Source: DAISKN01 sp963716925
GTDB lineage: Bacteria; Acidobacteriota; Vicinamibacteria; Marinacidobacterales; SMYC01
Assembly: GCA_963716925.1 (NCBI GenBank)
Contig: CAVQUX010000024.1
Span: forward strand, 329,271-393,270
Direction: 5' to 3'
Length of the DNA stretch: 64,000 bases
Position 1 is the stretch's first letter; every line of letters starts with the position of its first letter. Of this stretch, positions 53,139-63,406 are shown one piece after another. Below the pieces are notes generated by a model, which saw only the letters and a program-made list of their open reading frames with translations, did not search any database and was not told where the DNA came from. A program made the position numbers and the translations under genes.

Positions 53139-54799
53139 TTGTGAACCTTGCCCTCGCCTTTTTTCACCACCACCACCCGATCGAGGGCTCCTCCCGGATA
53201 GAGTTCCTCGACTCCGCCCGGCCAGCGCACCCGGATGGCGTCCGCACTTACCCCCTGAGGGATCCCGAAGTGAGCCCGAGGCTCGTTGCTGGAGAGATAA
53301 CTGTAGCCTGGATGCGCCAATCTCACGTAGCTCTTTCCTCCGGCGACCACGGTTACCATCGCGCCGTGAGCGTCACGCTTCCCATCGAGAGCGCGAACCA
53401 GGAGCCAGTGTCCCTTCTTGGGAGCGTCGTTCCGGTAGAGTCGTGCGGGACCCGCGGTGTTGGTGATGAGCACGTCGAGATCGCCGTCGGAGTCATAGTC
53501 CCCGAGAGCGAGTCCGCGGGTAACCTCCAGTTCCGCTCCGAAGGTCCCCGTTCTGGCGGAGATGTCTTGGAATCGGCCTTGGCCGTCGTTCTCCAGGAGG
53601 AAGTTGGGCTCAGCGAAAGGGTTCCAGTACTCGCCGATTTTCGCTCCCGGCAAGGGCTCGCCCCACGCAACTCGTCCGTTCACTCCGATGATATCGAGGT
53701 CGCCGTCGTGGTCGTAATCGAAGAACGCGGTGCCGAACCCGGTGTACTTCAAGCTTGGGACGGCTACCCCGTGCACCGAGCTTCGGTCTTCGAATCCGAG
53801 CTTCCCGTCGTTCACGTAAAGGGTGTTCGTCTGATTCTGAAGGTTGGTGACGAAAAGGTCGAGGTCGCCATCGCCCTCGATATCTCCCACCGTCACCCCC
53901 ATGCCCGCCTCCGATCTTCCGAACGAATCGAACGCCGCTCCCATCACGATCGCCTCGTCGAGGAACTTGCCGCTCCCCTGGTTCACCCAGAGGAGATTCG
54001 CCTCGCCGTCGTTCGCCACGTAGAAGTCGGGGAGCCCGTCCGCGGTGAGATCCGCGCAAACCACCCCGAGCCCGGGGGCGCGGACGCTTCCAATACCCGA
54101 TTCGCTGGAGACGTCGGTGAAGGTCTTGTCGCCGTCGTTGTGATAGAGCAGGTGCGCCTCGTAGGAGTAGCTCTGGGGTGAGCAGTAGTCGGGAGCGCCG
54201 TCTTTGCGCACGCAGGACTTGTTGGGATCGCCTTTGACGTAGTGGGTGACGTACAGGTCGAGGAAACCATCGAGATCGTAGTCGCAGAAGACCGCGGACG
54301 CCGTCCATGCGTTCTCGACGATTCCGGCAGGGGCGGTGATGTCGGCGAATACGCCGCCTCCCTGGTTGCGATAGAGGACGTCAGGTCCATAATTTCCCAC
54401 GTAGAGATCGACGAGCCCGTCGTTGTCGATATCGCCGACGGCGACGCCGCTTCCGTAACCGGTATTTCCGAGCCCGGAGTTGCGGGTGACGTCCACGAAT
54501 TTTCCGCCTCTATCCTGGCGATAGAGCCGGTCGGGCGGCCGCTCTTTCTTCTTCGATCCCGGCAGAGGGCCGCTTTGCACCAGATAGACGTCGAGATCCC
54601 CGTCGGAGTCGAAGTCGAGAAACGCCGCCCCGCTCCCCATGATCTCCGGGAGTCCGAAATCTACCTTCGGCGCCGGGATCGTGGACGAACTCGATGCCGG
54701 CATCTTCGGTCACGTCGGTGAAAAGCTGGGGCCTCGCCGGCCGAGAGCGACCTAGCGACTCGCCAGCAGCAGGCCGGCAAGGGGCTCCCGGCGCATCAT
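53135..54799 (-). CDS. FG-GAP/UnbV (CRTAC1-like) protein, frameshifted N-terminus
   Basis: The conserved part (about 510 residues) reads through FG-GAP calcium loops (DFDSDGDLDVYLVQSG; DIDNDGLVDLYVGN; DYDLDGFLDLYVTHY; DIEGDGDLDLFVTN; DYDHDGDLDIIGVNG; DYDSDGDLDVLITN) to a C-terminal UnbV domain (GHWLLVRALDGKRDAHGA...AIRVRWPGGVEELYPGG). Upstream in other frames come QLFTDVTEDAGIEFVHDP and a hydrophobic start MMRREPLAGLLLASR whose ATG (54799) overlaps the TPR gene stop. Joining them needs shifts near 54750, 54726 and 54680. It is the second gene of the operon and overlaps the next by 4 bases. Confidence 0.83.
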
Positions 54800-56253
54800 C
54801 TGACGTCCGGCGAGAGGCGGCGCTCCACCTCCGCGAGAATCTCGGGGGGAACGGTTTCGCCGAAGCTCCCGCGCTCGCGTGAGATGCGACCGCGCGTCTA
54901 GGTAGCTTCGCGACATGGCCAGAGACGTGCCGAGCTGAAGGTGGACGGCACCGAGGTCCGGCTTGGTATCGAGAACCTTGCGGTAGTGGCGAGCCGCTTC
55001 CTCGTATTTCTTCTCACGGAAGTACAAGTCACCGAGCCCGCGATGGCTGGCGACGTTCTCGGGGTCGAGGGTGAGCGCCTTTTCGTAGAGAGAGAGCGCC
55101 TCGTCCGACTTTCCCTGGAAGGCAAGAACACTCGCCAGGTTGTTGAGCGAGGCGGCATGGTCGGGCCGCACGTCGAGAGATTTTCGGTACAGGCTCACCG
55201 CCTCGTCGTAGTTCCCCTCGAGAGTGAGGATCATCGCCAGGCCATAGAGGGCAGCCGCCTGGTCGGGTTGGAGCTCGAGTGCGACTCGGTAGTGCTCCTT
55301 CGCCTCCCCCCGTCGGTTCTGCCGCGCGAGCGAGTCTCCGAGCCCTGCCCGCAGGTCGGCGTCCTCGGGTCGAAGGGCGACCAGGTCACGGTAGATTCTC
55401 TCGGCCGTCGCGTAGTCGCCGGCTTCCTCGGCGGCCCGGGCACGCTTGAGCTCTGCCGTAGACGCGACCGACTCCTGGGTCATGCGGAAGTGGATCGGAT
55501 CCTGAACGCCTATCGGCTCCTTCGCCAGGGACGCTCGCTGGGCCTCTTCGGCGGCCTTGTCGCTCTCGCCCAGGCGGCGGTAGAGCCGGGCGAGCAGAGC
55601 GTGGACCGAGCCCGCTTGGGGACTCAAATCTCGAGCGCGCTCGAGATGGAGCCGCGCCGCCTCCAGGTCATCTTCTCCCATCGCGATCCGGCCGAGGCTG
55701 AAGAGCGCCAGCGCGTTATCGGGATCCAGCTCGAGGCCCTTCCGATACAGCGCTTTGGCCTCCTCGAGCTCGTTGTTGTCTTCCACCATCTCGCCTCGCA
55801 CTACGTAGATGGGGGCGTAATCGCGACCGAGCTCGAGGGCACGAGCGCTCTCCGCGAGCGCCGCCTCACGATCGAGCCCGCGAAGCGCGTGCACCAGAAG
55901 GTACTGAGAGTCGAAAATCCCGGGATTGCAGCTCGAGGGCTCGTCGATAACAGCGAGAGGCTTCCTCCGCAAGCCCGTGCGCCTGGAACACCACACCCAG
56001 ATTCGACCAGGCCTCCCCCGAATCGGGAGCCGCCAGGACGGCCTGCCGATGAGTCTGGATCTTCGCCGCCACTTGAGGTTCCATGAGCGAGCGGTCGGCA
56101 TCGGGCACGTCCGGAGACTCGTGCGCAGTGAAGCGGTAGAGCGCCAAAGCCCCCGAGGCGACGAGACCGAAAACCAGGAGCCACCCCAGGGACCGGAAAT
56201 GTGACCGCGCACGCGCGGTCTCCGCTCCCTTCGGGCGCCTTTTTCTTGGCCAT
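54796..56253 (-). CDS. Membrane-anchored TPR protein, first gene of the operon, three frameshifts
   Basis: About 485 residues reconstructed. ATG 56253 has GGGGAGG upstream. A cytoplasmic tail (MAKKKAPEGSGDRACAVT) and a membrane helix (SLGWLLVFGLVASGALALYR, after a shift near 56200) precede at least nine TPRs: SGEAWSNLGVVFQAHGLAEE, then after a shift near 55925 NALALFSLGRIAMGEDDLEA, AALYGLAMILTLEGNYDEAV, VASHRGLGDLYFREKKYEEA and others. A shift near 54855 restores the end SFGETVPPEILAEVERR. The stop overlaps the UnbV start (ATGA). Probably a periplasmic TPR scaffold. It is divergent from the sulfatase-TPR gene. Confidence 0.8.
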
Positions 56254-56364
56254 AGGCCTCCCCATTCTCGTCAAGCGTGAAACGGAGTTCAACAGTCCCG
56301 CCCTCGGGGAGTGCCGATAAGGCTTGACGACGGTTCGCACGAGAAAGAGAATCACCATCGAGTG

Positions 56365-59029
56365 ATGACGCCTGGACGGCTGCGGTGGATGGTCCCCGCC
56401 GCACTCGCCTGTGTCTCAATCTCCTGCTCCGAGGATCGTCCACGAAACCTTCTCCTCATCAGCATCGACACCCTTCGGCCCGACCACGTCGGTTGTTATG
56501 GCTTCGCCCAGAACACCACTCCGCACATCGACGCGCTCGCCCGAGAGGGAGCTCGTTTCGAGGACGTTCTATCGCCGGTACCCCTTACATTTCCTGCCCA
56601 CGCTTCGCTCCTGACGGGAACCATCCCGACGCGCCATGGGGTCCACGACAATCTGAGCTCCGGACTGGACGATGCACGGACGACGCTCGCCGAGCTGTTC
56701 CGGGAGGAGGGCTTTCGAACCGGGGCCATCGTCAGCAGCTTCGTGCTCGACTCCCGGTTCAACTTGAGCCAGGGTTTCGAGACCTACAACGACGACTTCG
56801 AAGAGGAGCATCGAATAGCGTTTCTGAGCGAGCGCAAGGGCGACGAGACGACACGGCTTGCCAGAACCTGGCTCGCGGAGCACAAGGGGGAGAGATTCTT
56901 TCTGTTCCTCCATTATTACGATGCTCACGATGACTACTCTCCCCCGCCTCCGTTCGCCGCCCGCTTTCCCTCCGACCCTTATTCGGGTGAAGTGGCATTC
57001 GTCGATCAGCAGGTGGGGGAGGTGCTCGGGCAGCTCGGCGAGCTCGGCCTCATCGACGATACCCTGGTCGTTCTCACCAGCGACCACGGCGAGATGCTCG
57101 AGGAGCACGGCGAAGCGACCCACGGGTACTTCATCTACGAAAGCGCCCTTCGCGTTCCGCTCATCCTTCGGGGTGTGGGAATCGAGCCCCGGGTCATGAC
57201 CGAGCGGGTCGGGCTCGTCGACGTCGCCCCTACGATCGCGTCGTTCTTTGGACTGGAGTTTCCGCTCACCGACCCAGGGAAAGGACCTTTCGCGGTGGAT
57301 CCGCGGCGGTGCGGCACCCCAGGAGCGCCGCGAGCTCTACGCGGAAAGCGTCACGCCCCATCGCTACTACGGGTTGAGCTCTCTGTTCGGCCTGGTGACC
57401 GATCGATGGAAATACATCCATACGACGAGACCGGAGCTCTACGACCTCGCCGAGGATCCGAGGCGAAACGAAGAACGTCATCGACAAAACCCCCGCATCG
57501 CTTCGGGTATGGAGAGCCGGCTCGAGGAGATACTCGGGGCGACGGCGCCCTCGGGAAGCAAGGCCAACCTCGATGAGGAAGCATTGAAGCGTTTGGCGGC
57601 TCTCGGCTATCTCACCGCGAACCAGCGGCACGGACCATGTCGACCTCGAAACCGGGAAAGGGGACCCCAAGGATTGGATCGACGTTCTACCGGAATCATC
57701 AACGGCTGGAAAAACTCGTCGCCGGAAGACCTATCGCGAGGCCCGGGAGCTGGCCGAGACCCTGGTTCGTGAAAAACCCGACTGGGCCGCCGGCCACCTG
57801 CAGCTCGGTCTCATCGCGATCGAAACCGGAGAGCTCAATCGCGCGAGGCTCCATTTTGCCAGGGCGGTCGAGCTGGAGCCGGAGAACAAAGCGGCGCACT
57901 CTCATCTCGCGGAGGTCCTCACCCGGCTCGGAGACAAGGGGGCCGCTATCGAGCACTATCGCAAGGTCCTCGCACTCGATCCGGACTCCGGAGACGCCCG
58001 GAGGCGCCTGGCCCAGCTCCTGGCGGAGGAGGCGATCTGGGAATCCGCGATCGCTTACCTTCGTGAAGCGAATGCCGCCGACCCGGGGAACGTCGATGCG
58101 AAGGTGCAATTGGGTCTCGCCCTCGCCTCGACGGGGTTCTTGGGATGAGGCGGCTTCCGAGCTTCGGAGCGCTCTCGGAGTCGACCCCGACCACGCCGAG
58201 GCGCACTTCCACCTGGGAACGGTTCTCGCACGGCAGGGAAAGCTCGACGAGGCGATCGCGCACTTCCGCCGCGCACTCGAAATGGCTCCCCGGCCCGCGG
58301 AAGTGCATCATCAATTGGGGCTCGCTCTCCGGGACCAGGGAAAGAAGGAAGAAGCGCTCGAGCATCTCACGAAAGCCGTCGCGCTGGATCCGAAGCTCGC
58401 TCTGGCACAGAGCAACCTGGGGCTGATGTTGAAAGAGATGGGTCGTCTCGACGAGGCCCGCGAGCACTACCGGAAAGCCCTCGAGCTGGACCCCGACCTG
58501 GCGCAAGCCCAGAACAACATGGGTAGCTTGCTGGCGTCGCGCGGGCAAGTTCAAGAAGCCATCCGTCACTTCCGCCGCGCTCTCGAGGTCGATCCGGACT
58601 ACGTCGACGCCCACAACAACCTGGGCCTCGCCCTCCGAATGACGCGGGGATCGGGACGAAGCCGTCGACCATTTTCGGGCCGCGCTGAATACTAGGCCGG
58701 GTTGGCCCGAGCCGATGAACGAGCTCGCCTGGATTCTGGCGACGCATCCGGAATCGAGAGCCAGGAACCCGACGGAATCCCTAGAGCTCGCCAGCCAGGC
58801 TGCGGACCTGACCGCCCATCGTGAGCCCGTGATCCTGGACACGCTCGCGGCCGCCTGCGCCGCGAACGGAGATTTCGACCGCGCCGTCACGATTGCGCAG
58901 CAAGCGGTTTCCCTTGCAGCCTCCCGCACTCCCGAGCTCGCAAAGGAGATCCAGAACCGCCTGGATCTGTACCGGCAGGGGAAGCCCTTTCGCGAAGCAT
59001 CCCGCACTCGCGCTGCTCCTCCGCCCTGA
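56365..59029 (+). CDS. Sulfatase-fold hydrolase fused to C-terminal TPRs, lipoprotein, about four frameshifts
   Basis: About 885 residues reconstructed. The lipoprotein signal (VPAALACVSISCSED) is followed by an alkaline-phosphatase-superfamily core: LLISIDTLRPDHVGCYG (first metal Asp), LTFPAHASLLTGTIPTRHG (nucleophile loop), FLFLHYYDAHDDY and VVLTSDHGEMLEEHG (metal Asp-His). The nucleophile position is Thr, not the Cys or Ser of formylglycine sulfatases. After a shift near 57283 come RRELYAESVTPHRYYGLSSL and LAALGYLTAN; after one near 57630, DPKDWIDVLPESS and TPRs; shifts near 58135 and 58645 continue the TPRs to 59029. It faces the Oar-like receptor gene. Confidence 0.8.
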
Positions 59030-59030
59030 C

Positions 59031-59056
59031 AAAAAAGGCGGGCCCGGAGGCCCGCC
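59031..59056 (-). terminator. Rho-independent terminator of the Oar-like receptor gene
   Basis: Read on the minus strand, a perfect 8-base stem GGCGGGCC/GGCCCGCC with a 4-base loop (TCCG) is followed directly by TTTTTT. It lies 25 bases after the receptor stop. The opposite gene ends at 59029 and lacks a U-run on its side, so the terminator serves the minus-strand gene. Confidence 0.92.
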
Positions 59057-59080
59057 TCGTCGAGACAAGTCGAATCGAAG

Positions 59081-62000
59081 TTAGAAAATGAACTTCGCCA
59101 TGAACTGGAAGGTCCGGGGGAATCCTCCCTGGCCGGTGATTCGGCCGAAGGTCGAGGTTCCATAGATGGACTCGGGTCCGTTCCAGTTTGGCTGGTTGAG
59201 GAAGTTGACCCACTCGAACCGGAGAATCAGATTCGCTCCTGCGCCAAGCGAAGTCTCCTTCTCGAACGAGACGTCCCAGTTGAAGAGCCAGGGACTCCTC
59301 AAGCCACCGTCCGTGTGAGGTGAGGTTCCGAACGTGAACGGATCAGAGGTCGAGAAGGCAGCGGGGTTGACATAAGCATCGACGCGTTCGGCGGTACTGC
59401 CCGAAGTATTCGGGTCAGTGCCCGTCACGTTGGGACGCTGGTGGTCGTATCCGAAAGCGCTGCCCCAGTTCGCTGACTGCTTGATGGTGAGGGGGAAGCC
59501 ACTTCGCATGATGGTCACGACCGATGCAGTCCAGCCGCCAAGCAATGTCTCTGCGGCACCACCATCCGGGCTCGGCAACCGATACATGCCATTGATATTG
59601 AACCAGTGGGGTGAACTGATACGAGACGGCCCGAAGTCGTCGTCCTCCTGGCCCGTGATGTAGACCGTCGTTTCTTCATCATGGAGTCGATCGACGTTCG
59701 CCTCATAGATGTTGTCTCTCTGGTCCGACCAGGTGTAGTTGATGCGGGCACCCCAGTTTCCGCGGAATCGCTTCTCGACCTCGAGGCGGACCGCGTCGTA
59801 CCGCGCCTGGCCGGTGCTCCTCTGGTGCGCGAAGACGTCCACGAACTGCGGGTATGGCCGCAGAAGCTGGCCCCTCCGATCGTGGGGCTGCTCGAGACGG
59901 CTCCGAACGCGGAATTGCCGTAGAACGGGTTTGGCACCGGGTCGTTGAGGGAGGCGCCGAACCCCTCCACCGCTGCCGGATCCAACTGGTTGATGTTCGT
60001 CGTGCTGGACGTGGTTCCGCCGATGGTCAGGTCCGTGGACTTGCTTCCGACGTACCCGACCTTGATAGCGACGTTCTTTCCGATGTCTTTCTGCAGGTCG
60101 AGGGACCACTGCTGGATGTAGGGGGACTGACGGAACTGATCGATGAAGTTCACGGTACCACCGACGTTCTGAAGCCTCCCGTTCGTGTTTCCGCTCGGCT
60201 GGTTGACCCCCTGTGGGAAGGGGCTCTGCAGTGTCGCACTCCCGCCCTGGTCGAACGTAATCGAGCTGGTGGCGGCGCTGAAGCCGAGGGCGGCGTTACG
60301 GGTGATGCTGGGTCCAGCGTAGGTATGGGGCGCCCAGGAGTTGCCGTAGCCCGCGAAGAACGGTAGAATCGTTCAGGGAATATGCGAACCCTGCGCGCGG
60401 ACCCACCTTGAGCCCGGTGGATGGTGGTCGTCGTCGGGTTGCCGTCGATCCCGGCGTAGAGTAGCCCCGCCGCTGAGGTTCAGCCCCGGTGAGGAGATCG
60501 GGAAAGGAGCGTCGTACTCCCACCCGTAGATCATCTGGTCGTTTTTCTCCCCGAGGCCGGTCTCGTGCTCCAGACGCAGTCCGAGGTTCAGAACAGATGC
60601 TCGTTCACTCGCCAGTCGTCCTCGACGAAACCGCCGGCATAGTTGAAGAAGTTCTCCGCCGGCGTCGCCACCTGGGCGCTGCCCGAATCCGGAAGACCGA
60701 GGAGCATGGTAGCGATGCCGTCACCGCTGCTGCCGGGCCCGGAGGTGACACGAGCCGGGATGGTGAACGTCATCGCGGACGCCTGGAACCAGTCCACTCC
60801 AATATTGCGGTACTGAAATCCGACCTTCATCGTGTGATTTCCGACGAACTTGGAGTAGACACCGCTTCCTTCCCACGACTTGTAGACGATATCACCGGAG
60901 TGCCCAGCTTACCGTGGGTATGGTTGTTGACGCCGTAGCCTTCGGTATCGATATACGGGAACTGCTGGATCCCCTCGCCGATGGCGGCCATCTGGCCAGC
61001 GTTGAATCCGAACGCGGTGGCGTCCGAGGCGGTGAACGGGGGGTTGGCCGGGCTGTCGTTGAAACGCGTATCGCCGTACCGCAGCGTGAGGACGGAATCG
61101 TCGCTCGGAAGGTGCGTGCTGTTGATGGCGATGGTGTTGACGTCGCGATACAGGATGGCGCTCCCCGAGTCGAATACCGGTGTCTCCCCGAGGATGGCGG
61201 TGTAGTACTTGTTGTCCGGCTCTTCCGATTTGTAGTACATGTACGTGCCGGTCATCTGCCAGCTGTCGCTGAACGAGTGGTTGATGTTGCCGCTCGCCTG
61301 CCACGCGATATTGTTTAGAAGGGCGGTTGCCGCCACTTCCTTGCCGCCTCCGGCCTCACCCATGTCCGCAAGCTGATTGGCGAGAGCACGCCCCACGGGG
61401 TCGATCCGGTTCGACGGGATGACGTTTCCGGGGAAGGCCTGGCCTGTCAACGGGTCGTAGATGGGGACTCCCAGCTCGGAGAAATTCCCATTCGCCATCG
61501 CCCGACTGGGGAAGAGGCTACGCTGCTTCTCGTGTCCGTGTTCTTGTAGCCTCGTCGCACCGCCCGGAAGAAGACAGTCTTGCGTGGACGATGGGCCTCC
61601 GCCGGAGCACGCGCAAGGGTGTAGGGCGACTCGGGAGGGTCTTGCCCCGCACGGTCCTCGAAGAACGAAGGAGAACGTCCCCATTGGGGACGGTTTTGCC
61701 AGAGACCACTTCCGGCCCAGTTGTTCGTCCCACTCCTATGGATGGCGTTGAAGACACCTCCGCCGGTCCGCCCCATCTCCGCGTCGTAAGTGGTGATTTG
61801 CACCTTCATTTCCTGCAGAGCTTCCATGCTGGGGTTGATGGTGGCGCGGTTCGGCATGTCGGTGATGGACACGCCGTCCAGGGTGTAGTTGTTTCCGCGA
61901 AGCGGTCCGCCGCCGAGGGAGAGCAAGGAGGCGTTCGACTTGAATCCTGCATTCGGACGAACACCGATCTCCAGCGTGCACCACGTTGGGAGTCGTCACC

Positions 62001-62463
62001 GCGAATATGTAGACGTTGCGGCCTGGTGTCGGCAGCACGTCCATCTGGGCCTTGTCGATAGCCGAGGCCATGGAGGCATTGGCAGTTTCAATGAGAGGGG
62101 TCTCACCGGTCACCGTTACCGACTCGGCGATGCCGCCCACTTGCAGGGACACGTCCTGAACCAGGAAGGTCTGGACGCCGACCTCCAGGGCCTCGCGCTG
62201 GAAGGGCGCGAATCCGCTGAGCTCGACCCCCAGGTTGTACGTGCCCGGAGCCACGCTCGCGAAGACGTACTCCCCCCGCTCGTTCGTAACGGACGTACGG
62301 ACGGCGCCCGTTTGCGCGTTGGTTAACGTGACCGTGGTTCCCGGCAAGACGCCGCCGTCGGCGTCCCGCACTGCCCCTCGAACACCGCCCTGGTACGTCT
62401 GCGAAAACGCCAGGGCCGGAACGAGAGCAGGACACCCATGACCTTGAGAATGAAGCCTCTCAT
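59081..62463 (-). CDS. Oar-like TonB-dependent receptor (carboxypeptidase-regulatory N-domain), at least eight frameshifts
   Basis: Envelope of about 1127 residues. ATG 62463 follows CAGGAGGGACTTGC; the signal peptide resumes in another frame near 62425. Recognisable blocks in order: GVRGAVRDADGGVLPGTTVT (CarboxypepD_reg), GTYNLGVELSGF, TPLIETANASMASAIDKAQM, NNYTLDGVSITDMPNRATIN (plug), AMANGNFSELGVPIYDPLTG, WDVSFEKETSLGAGANLILR, and the end GFPRTFQFMAKFIF with the terminal Phe. Breaks lie near 62425, 61978, 61600, 61515, 60900, 60596, 60475 and 59875. Oar-type receptors typically import or bind proteins and peptides. A promoter at 62634-62662 and a terminator at 59031-59056 frame a single-gene unit. 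Confidence 0.8.
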
Positions 62464-62846
62464 GCAAGTCCCTCCTGATTTTGGAATGAAGCAGCTGGGC
62501 TGGAAGAAGAGGTGCTCCCCGCCACGGGAGTTTTCGGCTTCGCACGCTCACGGCACTCGGACTACCCGGTTGGGGCCTCGTCTCCATAAGAACGCGAATC
62601 CGGTCCTCTCCGAACGGTCTCGGACCGGCGGTGAGAATATTGCTTCACCCACCGGTTGTCAACCGTTCGGTAAGCAGCAATTCTCACGCCAACAAGTGTC
62701 AACGGAATCGCAATACGAACTTTGATGGAAGTATCTCTCTGAGCTTCAAGCATTTGGCTCGGAGATCCTGTTTTGCCGGCGCGACTCGCTCGTCCGTGGG
62801 TCTCCATTTTTTTGAATGAAGCTACGAGGCATCGGATCCAAGGAAG
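62464..62846. other. Intergenic region with receptor leader, no gene seen
   Basis: 383 bases lie between the receptor start (minus) and the stop of a cupin gene (minus). It holds the receptor promoter, an approximately 165-base untranslated leader with a 6-base inverted repeat CGGTCC/GGACCG at 62601-62627 near the RNA 5' end, and AT-rich sequence at 62670-62760. No coding frame has a family match; the short frames present look random. Confidence 0.5.
62634..62662 (-). promoter_or_regulatory. Sigma70-like promoter of the Oar-like receptor, with palindrome
   Basis: On the minus strand, -35 TTGACA (62657-62662) and -10 TATTCT (62634-62639) are separated by exactly 17 bases, a near-consensus promoter. 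A palindrome CGGTTG-T-CAACCG (62653-62665) covers the -35 box and could be an operator for a dimeric regulator. The predicted RNA start is about 62627, leaving a leader of some 165 bases. Confidence 0.75.
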
Positions 62847-63292
62847 TTATTGGATCTTCTTCCAGCGCTCCACGATGCGATGTCCCTCGCCTCCCGGAGC
62901 CCAGATCACGAGAGCTTTCACAGGCTCTTTCCCGGGAACGACATGGTTCACTTTCGCGGGAGGGCGGACGAATCCGAGCATCCCTGGCTTCAGGAGGTGG
63001 CTCTTGCCGTCGACGACGTGCTCGACTGGCCCGAGAGGACGTAGAAGATCTCCGTCGCCCCGTGGAGGTGCTCTCCTGAGTTGACGCCTGCGGGGAAGGT
63101 GATCTCCCCGATGTCGATCTCCTTGCCTCCCAGATTCCCCTCATCGAGCAGCATTCGGATCGTGGACCCGCTCGTCGGGCTCTGGTAGACGTGACCCACG
63201 AGACTCATGTCCTGCGGAGAGAGGAAGGCTCCGATGGTAACTCCGGTCCCGAAAAGAACGACCCCGGCGAATGCGAGGATGAAGTGGCGCAT
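62847..63292 (-). CDS. Exported cupin protein, one frameshift
   Basis: About 148 residues. ATG 63292 follows AAGGAG. A signal or anchor helix (FILAFAGVVLFGTGVTIGAFL) is followed by a cupin: FPAGVNSGEHLHGATEIFYVL is motif 1 with His and Glu ligands; after a shift near 63028 the sequence resumes VEHVVDGKSHLLKPGMLGFV, PPAKVNHVVPGKEPVKALVI (motif 2 His), ending VERWKKIQ. Predicted periplasmic metal-cupin of unknown substrate. It is divergent from the HD-domain gene. Confidence 0.8.
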
Positions 63293-63344
63293 GACGACTC
63301 CTTCGTTGAGTACCACCGCCGAGCTGATGGCTGATGGCTGTTCT

Positions 63345-63374
63345 TTGACTCCCGAGCTCGACGGACCTTATAGT
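63345..63374 (+). promoter_or_regulatory. Sigma70-like promoter of the HD-domain gene
   Basis: -35 TTGACT (63345-63350), 18-base spacer, -10 TATAGT (63369-63374). The RNA would start at about 63381, leaving a leader of some 26 bases with GGGA before the ATG at 63407. It stands in the 114-base gap between divergent genes. Confidence 0.7.
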
Positions 63375-63406
63375 CACACAAGCGGAGTTTGCAAGGGAAG
63401 CCACGG

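Noticed and set aside
56264..56352. Mirror-image promoters TTGAAC-17-GAGAAT (minus) and TTGACG-17-GAGAAT (plus) between the TPR and sulfatase genes.
   Set aside because: The -10 boxes are poor, and both predicted starts fall within the ribosome-binding sites or start codons, so normal leaders are impossible; chance is likely.
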